Below are positions 1 to 8,005 of a stretch of DNA of 64,000 nucleotides, in pieces. This stretch comes from Bifidobacterium breve (lineage in GTDB: Bacteria; Actinomycetota; Actinomycetes; Nanopelagicales; Nanopelagicaceae): contig CAMCYS010000004.1 in the NCBI GenBank assembly GCA_945885625.1, positions 17,825 to 81,824 of the forward strand, given 5' to 3'. The notes beneath the pieces are model-generated. The model saw only the letters and a program-made list of their open reading frames with translations. It made no database searches and was not told the DNA's origin. Numbering within the stretch: position 1 is the first letter of the stretch; every line of letters begins with the position of its first letter. Both the position numbers and the translations under genes were made by a program.

Positions 1-1
1 C

Positions 2-415
2 TTCTCCCTTCGCGAGGAAGCTTTCGTTGAAGCAGATCGCGCCTTTGGATTTTCGAAACCCCGAATTATCTTTAGGCATATTCTGCCAAACACAATGAGC
101 CCAATTGTTGTTGCATTCACGATTAATATCGCAATTTTTATCATTGCTGAAGCTGGACTCTCGTTCTTAGGGCTTGGCGTTCCCGTTACTACGCCAACTT
201 GGGGTAACTTGCTAACGGCAGCACAAAACCCGGTAGTTGTAGATGAATATTGGTGGCTATGGGTATTTCCTGCAATGTCGATCGCAATATTTGTATTGGG
301 TGTCAACTTTGTTGGCGATGGTTTACGCGACGTTTTAGATCCACGTCATAAATCTTTAATCGCAAAAAATAAGTGGAAAGTAGTCTTAGTTGGTCGCTTG
401 GGGAGAAAAAAGTGA
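2..415 (+). CDS. ABC importer permease, DppC/OppC type (3' part)
   Basis: This is the C-terminal part of an inner-membrane permease of a peptide/nickel-type ABC importer. The frame is open from base 2 and starts before the window. The first codons encode a typical EAA loop (EAFVEADRAFGFSKPRIIFRH followed by ILPN), the cytoplasmic helix that contacts the ATPases. Two or three hydrophobic segments follow, then the family-typical end GVNFVGDGLRDVLDPR. The ORF track starts at 95, but that is an internal methionine after the EAA loop. The stop overlaps the next gene's GTG by 4 nt, so it belongs to an operon with the two ATPase genes. The substrate cannot be told from this part. Family assignment is firm. 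Confidence 0.9.
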   Translation, partial: FSLREEAFVEADRAFGFSKPRIIFRHILPNTMSPIVVAFTINIAIFIIAEAGLSFLGLGVPVTTPTWGNLLTAAQNPVVVDEYWWLWVFPAMSIAIFVLGVNFVGDGLRDVLDPRHKSLIAKNKWKVVLVGRLGRKK

Positions 416-1458
416 GCCGATCAACTAATAAAGATTTAATTCTAGATCTCAAGAGCGTCAATGTTAAATTCAAGGTCGAAGATGGCACCTTGCATATCTT
501 GCGTGATGTCTCGCTTAGTATTCCAAGAGGCTCTTTCCTTTGTGTAGTTGGTGAATCTGGTTGCGGAAAATCTGTAACTGCGCAGGCAATCGTGCAACTA
601 CTGCCGGATAATGGCGAAATAAGTAGTGGCGACATTCTCTTTTCACAAGGAGATCAGGTTGTAGAACTCAATAAGCTGGAAAAATTTGGAAAACAGATGC
701 GTGATATCCGCGGTGCGAAAATAGGAATGATTTTCCAGGACACGCTCTCTTCTCTAAATCCAGCCCACAAAGTTGGTCGTCAGGTAGCCGAAAGTCTTTT
801 GCAGCATTTTCCTATCTCAAAGGACGAGGCTCGCACCCGTGTGGTTGAGCTATTTCGAAAACTTGGCATTCCGGATCCGGAACGTCGCTATGAGGCTTAC
901 CCGCATGAGTTTTCGGGGGGCATGCGTCAGCGGGTAATGATCGCAATTGCCACTATCTGCGAACCAGATTTAGTCATTGCCGATGAGCCAACAACCGCTC
1001 TCGATGTAACAATTCAAGCGCAGATTATGACTCTGCTAAAAGATCTACAAAAGAGTGCAGGTAAAACTTTCATTTTAATTACCCACAACATGGCACTAGT
1101 TTCAGAGGTTGCAGACCATGTGGCCGTTATGTATCTGGGCCGCGTTGTTGAGTACGGTACGGTTGAGCAAGTCCTTCGCGACCCTAGACATCCATATACA
1201 AAAGCGTTGATGGCAAGTGTTCCAAATTTAGACGCTGATAAAAATGTTGATTTACAAACTGTTGATGGGCAAACACCTTCGCCGGCAGAAGTAACAGTCG
1301 GTTGCGAGTTTGCCGGACGCTGCCCTTACGTAATTGCTGCATGCACAGAGAAAACAATTCAGATGACACAAGTTAGTCCTGGTCATGACGTCCGCTGTAT
1401 TCGTTTGGACTCAAATGGAAAACTACCTGTTCTGATTGGAGGTGCATCAAATGAATAA
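412..1458 (+). CDS. ABC importer ATP-binding protein, DppD/OppD type
   Basis: First of two ATPases that drive the peptide-type importer. It has a Walker A motif (GESGCGKS), Q-loop (MIFQDTLSSLNP), signature FSGGMRQR, Walker B (LVIADEPTTALD) and H-loop (THNMALV). The C-terminal oligopeptide/dipeptide domain with the cysteine pattern CEFAGRCPYVIAAC, typical of DppD/OppD, is present. I place the start at GTG 412 rather than TTG 373: a GGGGAG ribosome site lies just upstream and the GTGA overlap with the permease stop is the usual coupling. This gives 348 residues, normal for the family. It overlaps the next ATPase gene by 8 nt. Confidence 0.93.
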   Translation: MSRSTNKDLILDLKSVNVKFKVEDGTLHILRDVSLSIPRGSFLCVVGESGCGKSVTAQAIVQLLPDNGEISSGDILFSQGDQVVELNKLEKFGKQMRDIRGAKIGMIFQDTLSSLNPAHKVGRQVAESLLQHFPISKDEARTRVVELFRKLGIPDPERRYEAYPHEFSGGMRQRVMIAIATICEPDLVIADEPTTALDVTIQAQIMTLLKDLQKSAGKTFILITHNMALVSEVADHVAVMYLGRVVEYGTVEQVLRDPRHPYTKALMASVPNLDADKNVDLQTVDGQTPSPAEVTVGCEFAGRCPYVIAACTEKTIQMTQVSPGHDVRCIRLDSNGKLPVLIGGASNE

Positions 1459-2455
1459 CACACGCACCCCGTTATATAAAGTAGGCCAGATCAAGAAGCA
1501 CTTCCCAGTTCTTGGTGGAATTCTAAGACGCACCAAAGGTTATGTAAAAGCTCTTGATGGCGTTGATCTTGAAGTTTTCCGCGGCGAAACAATTGCCGTA
1601 ATTGGTGAATCAGGGTGCGGAAAAACAACGCTAGGTCGTATGTTGGCTTTACTCGATAAACCGACAGGAGGCGAACTTTCTTTTGACTTTGGCCAAGGCC
1701 TTCAAGATGTAACTAGTTTGCGTGGCGAAGATCAAATGCGGTTCCGTAAGAAAGTTCAAATGATTTTCCAAGATCCATATACTTCATTTAATCCTCGCCA
1801 ACGTGTTGGCGCTGCGATGGATGAAGTTCTTCGTGTCCATGGCGTTACTGATGAAGCGGAACGAACCGCGCGAATTCTGGAAGCTTGCGAAATGGTCAAT
1901 ATTCGCCCTGAATATCTGCAGCGCTACCCGCATGAGTTCTCGGGTGGCCAGCGCCAACGGCTAGCAATTGCGCGCTGTTTAGCAACTAAGCCCGAACTGA
2001 TCATTGCCGATGAAATCGTTTCGGCTCTTGATGTTTCTATTCAGGCTCAAATAGTCAACCTACTCTTGAAGATTCAAAAAGAGACCGGTTTGTCATTTAT
2101 TTTCGTAACTCACGATGTAGCTGTTGCTCGCTATGTGGGCCATCGTGTTGCGGTTATGTATTTAGGCAACGTAGTTGAGATTCTTCCAGCAGATTCACTG
2201 CCCGATGCAGCCGAGCATCCTTATACGATCGCGCTCTTATCAGCAGTTCCGAGCATGAATCCAACCGCGAAAGATCATCGAGTTGTATTACAAGGCGAAG
2301 TTCCCAGCCCAATCGATATGCCAAGTGGATGTGCTTTCTCAACCCGCTGCCCATCAGTTATGGATATTTGTCGAACCGAAAGACCCGTATTAAAAATCTC
2401 AAACATCTCAAAAGGTGGCCATCAAGTCGCCTGTCACGTAAATAAAGGAGCATAG
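1451..2455 (+). CDS. ABC importer ATP-binding protein, DppF/OppF type
   Basis: Second ATPase of the importer. It shows Walker A (GESGCGKT), the Q-loop MIFQDPYTSFNPRQRV, signature FSGGQRQRLAIAR, Walker B (LIIADEIVSALDVS) and H-loop (THDVAV). The C-terminus has the same cysteine-containing extension (CAFSTRCPSVMDIC). Walker B reads ADEIVSALD where most relatives have ADEPVSALD, a mild change. The start is set at ATG 1451, 7 nt after GGAGGTG, not the TTG at 1436 in the ORF track. It is followed after 2 nt by the DapA-family gene, so importer and aldolase are probably one transcript. Confidence 0.93.
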   Translation: MNNTRTPLYKVGQIKKHFPVLGGILRRTKGYVKALDGVDLEVFRGETIAVIGESGCGKTTLGRMLALLDKPTGGELSFDFGQGLQDVTSLRGEDQMRFRKKVQMIFQDPYTSFNPRQRVGAAMDEVLRVHGVTDEAERTARILEACEMVNIRPEYLQRYPHEFSGGQRQRLAIARCLATKPELIIADEIVSALDVSIQAQIVNLLLKIQKETGLSFIFVTHDVAVARYVGHRVAVMYLGNVVEILPADSLPDAAEHPYTIALLSAVPSMNPTAKDHRVVLQGEVPSPIDMPSGCAFSTRCPSVMDICRTERPVLKISNISKGGHQVACHVNKGA

Positions 2456-2457
2456 TA

Positions 2458-3405
2458 ATGGCGACCAATCCAAAACTTCTAAGAGGCGTAGTACCTCCAG
2501 TGTGTACGCCGTTTACCGCTGACTACGAAGTAGATGAAAAATCCCTTCGCCGTTTGATCAACCACCTTATTGATGGCGGCGTTCATGGTCTCTTTGTCCT
2601 TGGCTCAACCAGCGAAGTGGCTTATCTAACCGATAAGCGACGTGCCGATGTTATTCGAATTGCAATTGATGAAACTGCAGGACGCGTACCAGTTGTTGCT
2701 GGAGCAATCGATATGACAACGCTTCGTGTTAATGAACATGTGCGTGCCGCTGTTGCTGCTGGCATCGACGGAATAGTTATAACTGCGCCGTTTTATGTCC
2801 GTACTCACCCAGAAGAAATCACACTGCATTTCAGATTAGTTAAAGAAGCATGTGGCGATATTCCTCTATACGCTTACGACATTCCAGTTGCCGCAAATAA
2901 CGTAAAACTTGAAACCAGTACGGTGCTAAAACTGGCTAAAGAGGGCGTTATTCAAGGACTTAAGGACTCTTCGGGCAATGATGCAGGAATCAGAGCAGTG
3001 GTACTTGGCGCTAAGAAGATGGGGCTAAATGAATTTGTGGTTCTTACTGGCTCAGAACTATCTGTTGATTCAGCTTTGATCTTCGGCGCACATGGCGTGG
3101 TGCCGGGTATTGGAAATATTGATCCAGCGGGCTATGTAAAGATCTTTGACCTAGTGGCCGCTGGCGATTACAAATCTGCCAAAGCTGAACAAGAGCGCCT
3201 CACTGAAATGTTTGGCTTAGTCGATGTTGGCTCTACCGCACGCATGGGCCGCGGCTCATCAGCACTTGGTGCGTTCAAAGCATCGCTAAAGCTTCTTGGG
3301 GTCATCGAAGATGCCCGTATGGCACCTCCCCAGATTCCGCTTAACGCCGATGAGATTGCAGCAATCGTTCCATTCCTAAAGAATGCAGGCCTTTCAGTTA
3401 AGTAA
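2458..3405 (+). CDS. Dihydrodipicolinate synthase / N-acetylneuraminate lyase family aldolase
   Basis: A TIM-barrel, Schiff-base class I aldolase of the DapA/NanA superfamily, 315 residues. Visible marks are GVVPPVCTPFTADYEVDEKSL at the N-terminus, the GSTSE phosphate/carboxylate-binding loop (around residues 49-53), YDIPV with the catalytic tyrosine (around 140) and LKDSSGN with the Schiff-base lysine (around 167). AAGEYKSA-like helices follow. It sits 2 nt after the importer ATPase with an AAGGAG ribosome site. Operon position suggests catabolism of an imported substrate (sugar acid, sialate-like or hydroxyproline-derived) rather than lysine synthesis, but sequence alone does not settle this. 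Confidence 0.85.
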   Translation: MATNPKLLRGVVPPVCTPFTADYEVDEKSLRRLINHLIDGGVHGLFVLGSTSEVAYLTDKRRADVIRIAIDETAGRVPVVAGAIDMTTLRVNEHVRAAVAAGIDGIVITAPFYVRTHPEEITLHFRLVKEACGDIPLYAYDIPVAANNVKLETSTVLKLAKEGVIQGLKDSSGNDAGIRAVVLGAKKMGLNEFVVLTGSELSVDSALIFGAHGVVPGIGNIDPAGYVKIFDLVAAGDYKSAKAEQERLTEMFGLVDVGSTARMGRGSSALGAFKASLKLLGVIEDARMAPPQIPLNADEIAAIVPFLKNAGLSVK

Positions 3406-3435
3406 TTAACAACTATGAGTCAGGTTTATTAGACT
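3406..3435 (+). promoter_or_regulatory. Leaderless-type promoter of fprA
   Basis: A TTAACA box at 3406-3411, an 18-nt spacer and TAGACT at 3430-3435, only 6 nt before the ATG at 3442. No ribosome site is present. This fits a leaderless transcript starting at the ATG. Confidence 0.6.
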
Positions 3436-3441
3436 GCTGTC

Positions 3442-4713
3442 ATGCCTCAATACAAAGTAGCAATCGTCGGCGCCGGCCCAGCTGGCTACTTTGCTGCGCA
3501 GGCTCTGCAGAATCTGCAAACTGATGAACTTAAGTTCTCGATCGACATGATTGAACGCCTACCAACGCCCTGGGGCTTAGTTCGCAGCGGTGTCGCACCT
3601 GATCATCCAAAGATTAAGACAGTCGCCAAGGTATTCGAGAAAATCGCAACCAGTGATGGCTTTAGCCTTTATGGAAACGTAGAACTTGGGACAGATATTT
3701 CCTTAGAAGTTCTCAAAACAAAGTATGACGCTGTTGTTATCGCTACAGGATCAGCGGTGGGCAGAAAACTTGGTATCCCAGGAGAAGATTTACCTGGCTC
3801 GATCTCAGCTGCTGAGTTTGTGCCTTGGTATAACGGACACCCTGATTTTGCTGGTCACACACCAAATCTAGATTGCGATACCGCAGTTGTAATTGGCGCC
3901 GGTAACGTTGCGATGGATGTTGCGCGTATGTTGGCACTTGAACCAAGTGAACTCGACCCAACTGATACTGCCGATCACGCGATTGATGCGCTACGCAATT
4001 CAAGTATTCGTAAAGTTGTAATTAGCGCTCGTCGTGGCCCTGAACATGCAGCCTTTACTTCACCGGAACTTCGCGATTTACCAAAGTTAGAACACACAAA
4101 TGTTGTAATGCGTGCTTCGGATATTGCTGCAGCACTCGAGCGTGCAGGAGAAGAGCCAGAGAAGGAAGTTCGCAATAACTTAGAAGCCATGCGCCTTATC
4201 TCTGAGCTAGAGCAAGGAAAACACGCTCGCACTATGGAATTTCAATTCCTCAGCACTCCGAAAGAATTTAGGGGTAATGGCAAAGTTGAAGAGGTGGTAT
4301 TTACTACAAGTGCTGGTGAGGAAAAAATTGTTAAATGCGGCTTGGTAATCACTGCTATTGGATATGAAGCCGCCGCCCTTGAAGGCTTGCCATATGAAAG
4401 AGGTAAAGTCTTAAATCAAGATGGCCGTGTATTCGAAAATCTTTATGTAGTTGGCTGGGCAAAGCGTGGGCCATCTGGGGTAATCGGTACGAATAAATCA
4501 GATGCTGCAGATGTTATGAGTTTGTTAATTGCTGACCTCAAAGAACCCAAGCCAAGGATTGAATTCTCATCTTTAATCACAGCGGATAAAGTTATTTCAC
4601 AGAGCCATTGGGAATCAATCAATGCTGCCGAAGTCGCTGCAGGTGAACCTCATGGAAAGCCAAGAATTAAGGCAGTTTCTCGCGAAGAGCTCTTGCGTTT
4701 GGGTGGGCTGTAA
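3442..4713 (+). CDS. fprA: Ferredoxin/flavodoxin-NADP+ reductase, FprA type
   Basis: FAD- and NADP-dependent reductase of the adrenodoxin-reductase/FprA family, moving electrons between NADPH and ferredoxin. The N-terminus has the FAD dinucleotide fold (VAIVGAGPAGYFAAQAL). The family motif YDAVVIATGS follows, then the NADP fold AVVIGAGNVAMDVARML and SARRGPEHAAFTSPEL. The C-terminal GWAKRGPSGVIGTNKSDA motif closes the FAD site. Length is 423 residues, slightly short of mycobacterial FprA but all motifs are there. It is the last gene before tRNA-Arg and is probably transcribed alone from a leaderless promoter. Confidence 0.93.
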   Translation: MPQYKVAIVGAGPAGYFAAQALQNLQTDELKFSIDMIERLPTPWGLVRSGVAPDHPKIKTVAKVFEKIATSDGFSLYGNVELGTDISLEVLKTKYDAVVIATGSAVGRKLGIPGEDLPGSISAAEFVPWYNGHPDFAGHTPNLDCDTAVVIGAGNVAMDVARMLALEPSELDPTDTADHAIDALRNSSIRKVVISARRGPEHAAFTSPELRDLPKLEHTNVVMRASDIAAALERAGEEPEKEVRNNLEAMRLISELEQGKHARTMEFQFLSTPKEFRGNGKVEEVVFTTSAGEEKIVKCGLVITAIGYEAAALEGLPYERGKVLNQDGRVFENLYVVGWAKRGPSGVIGTNKSDAADVMSLLIADLKEPKPRIEFSSLITADKVISQSHWESINAAEVAAGEPHGKPRIKAVSREELLRLGGL

Positions 4714-4741
4714 AAAGCAGGTATCATTACGACTTCGCTAA

Positions 4742-4814
4742 GCGCCCGTAGCTCAACGGATAGAGCATCTGACTACGGATCAGTAGGTTAGGGGTTCGAA
4801 TCCCTTCGGGCGCA
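4742..4814 (+). tRNA. tRNA-Arg (anticodon ACG), element insertion site
   Basis: A complete cloverleaf can be folded: acceptor stem GCGCCCG/CGGGCGC, D arm GCTC...GAGC, anticodon loop CTACGGA giving ACG, and T arm AGGGGTTCGAATCCCTT. A CCA is encoded at 4815-4817. Its 3' part from the anticodon loop onward recurs at 12378-12421, marking it as the target of the integrated element. Confidence 0.96.
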
Positions 4815-4815
4815 C
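4772..4815 (+). repeat. Left attachment repeat (attL core)
   Basis: 44 nt covering the anticodon loop to the end of tRNA-Arg. It matches 12378-12421 with one difference: T at 4784, A at 12390. Confidence 0.93.
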
Positions 4816-4860
4816 CATTTCAAGCGTAGTTTTTTCTTTTCTTCTTCTCTAAATCCTAGA

Positions 4861-4891
4861 ACTTCGTTCTTTTGCTTTCATTTTGCTTTCA
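4861..4891 (+). repeat. Left arm-type integrase sites
   Basis: Two tandem copies of TTTTGCTTTCA at 4870-4891, the second overlapping the integrase stop codon. The same decamer pair occurs at the right end (12240-12260). The 17-mer at 4861-4877 recurs exactly, but inverted, at 12320-12336. Short direct repeats flanking the core on both sides are what arm-type integrase sites look like; binding is inferred. Confidence 0.6.
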
Positions 4892-6028
4892 ACCGTTCTC
4901 GATAGCCCTTGCGAATAGATCCGCGACTTCTTGCTTCTGCTCGGGGCGAATGTGAGCATAGATTCGAAGAGTCGTAGAGATGTCCGAATGACCGAGTCGA
5001 TCCTTTACTAGATGAACCCCCGCGCCTGAGTTAAGTAGCTCGGTGGCGTGTAGGTGACGGATCGAATGAAGAGATTCAGACCGAAGCCCTAACCTTTTCG
5101 CCGTCTTTTTAAAGAGCTGGTACGGAGTCGAAGGATCTAACGGAAGCCCGTTCTCCTGAGTGAAGATGTAATTCGCTTCTTGCCATAGAGAACCCGCCTT
5201 TATGCGTTCTTCTATCTGCCGTCTCCGGTGATCCTTGATAAGTCGCAGAGTTTCGGAGTCGAGTTGAACGATTCTCTTACCGTCTCCGCCCTTTGTTGAA
5301 TCTTGTTCGATAACCGTTTTCCCTATGCGAGTCCGGTTCTTTGAGATCGAAAGAGTAGCCTTTTCGAAATCAAGGTCACTCCACCGAAGCGCGAGGATCT
5401 CTCCACGTCTTCCGCCCGTGTAGGCAAGAAGTCGGAAGAATGCGAAGAGTCGGTGACTTTTTAACTCTTCGAGTAATTGCTTTAACTCGCTCGAAGTGTA
5501 AGGAGTAACGCTTCTCTTCTTTCCTTTTGGTCGTTCTATTCCTTTTGCCGGATTGAATGCGAGACGCTTATCCTTAACGGCTCGATCTAACCCTTGAGTA
5601 AGAGTGATAGCGATTAGGCGAACGGTACTTTCCGAAAGATCTTGGATAAGTTCGATTAGAACCTTCTCAATTCGTGCCGAAGTTAGATCTTTTAGAAGCT
5701 GAGATCCGAACTTCGGGAGAATGTAGCGATCTAGAATGAAGCGATAGTTCTCAGCCGTGGTCGGCTTGACCTTCGCCCTCTTGATATCCCACCATTCTTC
5801 GAAGTGTTCTTGAACGGTGATCTTCGTAGGGGATACGAAAACACCGTCTCGAGACTCGGATCTCGCCTTATCTCGTGCGCTTTTTGCTTCTTCCTTAGTG
5901 GCAAAGCCGGAGATCCATTTTTGCTTTGAGATACCCGTTTCTGGATCTTTGACTCTGACTATGTAGGAATAGGACGATCCGCGCTTTGCGATACCGTCCT
6001 TTTGCTCTCCTGTTTTATGTCTGCTCAC
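4889..6028 (-). CDS. int: Tyrosine recombinase integrase
   Basis: Site-specific recombinase that inserts and excises the element at tRNA-Arg. The first 60 or so residues form an arm-binding domain (SYSYIVRVKDPETG, FATKEEAKSARDKAR). Residues about 70-170 form a SAM-like core-binding domain. The catalytic domain has the first arginine in TGGRRGEILALRW (about 210), HSIRHLHATEL (HxxR, about 315), LGHSDISTT (about 337) and the nucleophile in LRIYAHI (about 348), so the catalytic set appears intact. Length 379 is normal. It overlaps the upstream zinc-finger gene by 4 nt (ATGA) and is probably co-transcribed with it. Confidence 0.96.
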   Translation of the reverse strand: MSRHKTGEQKDGIAKRGSSYSYIVRVKDPETGISKQKWISGFATKEEAKSARDKARSESRDGVFVSPTKITVQEHFEEWWDIKRAKVKPTTAENYRFILDRYILPKFGSQLLKDLTSARIEKVLIELIQDLSESTVRLIAITLTQGLDRAVKDKRLAFNPAKGIERPKGKKRSVTPYTSSELKQLLEELKSHRLFAFFRLLAYTGGRRGEILALRWSDLDFEKATLSISKNRTRIGKTVIEQDSTKGGDGKRIVQLDSETLRLIKDHRRRQIEERIKAGSLWQEANYIFTQENGLPLDPSTPYQLFKKTAKRLGLRSESLHSIRHLHATELLNSGAGVHLVKDRLGHSDISTTLRIYAHIRPEQKQEVADLFARAIENG

Positions 6029-7104
6029 TTTTTCTCCTTTCTTGCTTTTGGAGTGGTCTTTCTTCCCGCCTTAGAAGCGGAAACCTTTTGCTTCGCCTTG
6101 TAGTTGCGATTAGGCAGTTTCCTTCTACAAGATAGACCGCAGTATTTATTCTCTTCCTTTACGCGCACCGGTAGGAAAACAGATCCACACACTACGCAAA
6201 CTCTTTTAACCTTCTTGCCTTTAAAATTATTTAAGAGATACGCAGAAAAAGCCGTTTCGAGTCCGGTATTTTCAAGATTGAATCTTCGTACGCCTTCGGT
6301 AGTAACTACGGACTTAGTAATTAGGCTTAAGTGCTTATTCATCACTTGAGAAAAATCTGAGAGCGAACTCTCCGCAAAGTCGAGAACCGGAATCTTTCTT
6401 TTTCCGCCGTAGGTGTAAGTCCATTCCTCATTGACATTGAACTTAGGACTTGCCGGATCTTCTGAGTCTTTGAATGCGCCACCATATCCCTTCCACGCAG
6501 AGACGATTCTCTTTCTATTCTTATCCGTAAGAGAAAGAACTTCATTCTTTTCAAAGTTCGGATCTTCTAAAAGGTTTATGTAGAGACGAGCTGACTTCGC
6601 TAGATCCCTCAAGACTTTCTCGATTAAGTAATAAGGAACTTCGTCTCCGCTACGAATCGCCAAAAGACGATCTAGGAACTTAGGATCTAAAGACTTTCCT
6701 TTATAGAGTTTCTTTGCTTTCGTAGGAGTTAGCTTTGTTAGTCGAGTAATAGCAGGAAGATCTCTTTCGGTCATGACTCGATTTCTGGACTCTATGTCAG
6801 AGATTCCCACTACACCGAATCGGTTTAGGTAAGAAATAACTTTATGAGGATCTATTTCGGGAATGTTATATTCCCCGTGCTTCTTCTTTCCCTTTTCGTC
6901 ATAGACATACTCCATAACCGGAATCAACTTTAGAAGTTCTGTTAGTGCGTCAGAGTCAAAACTTTCTTGAATCTTTGCTTCACCTGAGTATTGAACGAAT
7001 AAATAACCGGATTCGTCCGCATAAATCTTTGCTTCTCTTTTTAGGTACGGAATCTCTGGTAGAAAATAGGAGATTGCTAAGGGAGACTCTTTAGGTGTCT
7101 TCAT
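6025..7104 (-). CDS. Element protein with C-terminal zinc-finger motif, function unknown
   Basis: About 359 residues of mostly helical, charged sequence ending in a metal-binding motif: VCVVCGSVFLP, a spacer of about 13 residues, then YCGLSCRRKLPNRNYKAK and a strongly basic tail (KAGRKTTPKARKEKK). The Cys pattern C-x2-C...C-x3-C with a basic tail resembles CGNR-type zinc fingers of actinobacterial regulators, which suggests nucleic-acid binding. I prefer ATG 7104 (MKTPKESP) to TTG 7137 in the ORF track because the longer form adds a Cys- and Pro-containing stretch; neither start has a clear ribosome site. It is coupled to int, so it may regulate or assist integration. No named family assigned. 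Confidence 0.72.
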   Translation of the reverse strand: MKTPKESPLAISYFLPEIPYLKREAKIYADESGYLFVQYSGEAKIQESFDSDALTELLKLIPVMEYVYDEKGKKKHGEYNIPEIDPHKVISYLNRFGVVGISDIESRNRVMTERDLPAITRLTKLTPTKAKKLYKGKSLDPKFLDRLLAIRSGDEVPYYLIEKVLRDLAKSARLYINLLEDPNFEKNEVLSLTDKNRKRIVSAWKGYGGAFKDSEDPASPKFNVNEEWTYTYGGKRKIPVLDFAESSLSDFSQVMNKHLSLITKSVVTTEGVRRFNLENTGLETAFSAYLLNNFKGKKVKRVCVVCGSVFLPVRVKEENKYCGLSCRRKLPNRNYKAKQKVSASKAGRKTTPKARKEKK

Positions 7105-7170
7105 AGGTGAGAGCCTAGCACTACAAGGAACGAACAATCGTTTCTCATATTGTCAGGAACAGGAGACACC
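7105..7170. promoter_or_regulatory. Divergent control region between integration and replication genes
   Basis: Only 66 nt separate the leftward zinc-finger/int operon from the rightward HTH operon. The AGGAG ribosome site for the HTH gene is at 7161-7165. Promoters for both directions must lie here or inside the first codons, as in a genetic switch; I cannot assign boxes with confidence. Confidence 0.5.
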
Positions 7171-7365
7171 GTGGAAACTTCAATACTTCCGCAGTTACAC
7201 ACTCTCGTCACCGTAGGAGAAAGAACTTCGCTTTCTCGCTCGGCTCTATACCGCGAGATCAAAGCTGGACGCTTACAGGCTCTCAAAGTGGGAAAAGCCT
7301 TACGCATAAGCGAGAACGAACTTCAACGCTTTATTGCCTCTCTCGAAGCACAAAAGGTCGCATAA
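7171..7365 (+). CDS. Excisionase-like helix-turn-helix protein (MerR/HTH_17 type)
   Basis: About 64 residues forming one winged-helix domain: TLVTVGERTSLSRSALYREIK (recognition helix) followed by AGRLQALKVGKALRISENEL (wing and last helix). This is the layout of HTH_17/excisionase-type proteins encoded next to tyrosine integrases. It probably acts as a directionality factor or a regulator of the divergent region. I choose GTG 7171 because AGGAG lies 5 nt upstream; the ORF track begins at TTG 7150. Its stop overlaps the next ATG by one base (TAATG). Confidence 0.83.
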   Translation: METSILPQLHTLVTVGERTSLSRSALYREIKAGRLQALKVGKALRISENELQRFIASLEAQKVA

Positions 7366-7646
7366 TGACAAAAAAGAATGACCCGTTTTTCAACGAGTCA
7401 CCCTATCCGCTTCAAACTTTACACCCATTCTCAAACAATCGAGAACTCACCGAAGTGGAGTGGTTCGCGCTTCGCCTCGCTTCGACAACTCGCTTTCGTA
7501 CAAGCGAACCGAAGTTGATCACAAAGGCTCGATCTCGAATTGCTACGGCAGAGATCGCAAGAGATCACTTAATTAAGAACGGTCTCATTCCGGTATTCGA
7601 CTCCTTCTACTTTGAAGGAATGTTTCTTAAAGGGGCGCGTCCATGA
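7365..7646 (+). CDS. Unknown element protein, 93 aa
   Basis: Not recognised. A soluble, slightly basic protein without cysteines, signal peptide or membrane segment. It starts in the TAATG overlap with the HTH gene and ends in an ATGA overlap with the next gene, so it is translated as part of a tight operon leading to the DUF3631-type ATPase. The position suggests a replication or copy-control accessory. Codon choice (many CGA, AGA, CTT, TCG-type codons) matches the element core. Confidence 0.7.
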   Translation: MTKKNDPFFNESPYPLQTLHPFSNNRELTEVEWFALRLASTTRFRTSEPKLITKARSRIATAEIARDHLIKNGLIPVFDSFYFEGMFLKGARP

Positions 7647-8005
7647 CTATTTACTTAAATCCGACAAAAGAACAAAAAGAAGAGATGGCGCGAAGTATCG
7701 CGCAAAGCAAAATGAAAGAAAATTGGGCACACCTTCTTGAAGTAATTCTTGAAGATTCCACACTTGAAGAGATTCTTGCCTTTGCTTTAAGACTTGATGA
7801 GATTCCACGCTATACGCAAGAAGAAGAACGTGCGCGGAATTGGATTCGTAACGGATACACCTCAAGATATCTTCCTGATAGAGACCTTCCGCGAGGTCAT
7901 GCTGGCTTCCATTGGGAAAAACACACAGAAGAACCCGTCTCGCTTTTAGAACTTCCTCAAGGACTCATTCAGAAAGGCTCTAAATCGTGGAAGATCGAGA
8001 TATAG
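7643..8005 (+). CDS. Unknown element protein, 120 aa
   Basis: Not recognised. An acidic, helical N-terminal half (NPTKEQKEEMARSIAQSKM, LEDSTLEEILAFALRLDEI) is followed by a Trp- and Arg-rich middle (RARNWIRNGYTSRYLPDRD) and GHAGFHWEKH. It overlaps the previous gene by 4 nt and the ATPase gene by 19 nt, so the three genes are coupled. It may be a partner or loader of the ATPase; that is inference from position only. Confidence 0.7.
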   Translation: MTIYLNPTKEQKEEMARSIAQSKMKENWAHLLEVILEDSTLEEILAFALRLDEIPRYTQEEERARNWIRNGYTSRYLPDRDLPRGHAGFHWEKHTEEPVSLLELPQGLIQKGSKSWKIEI

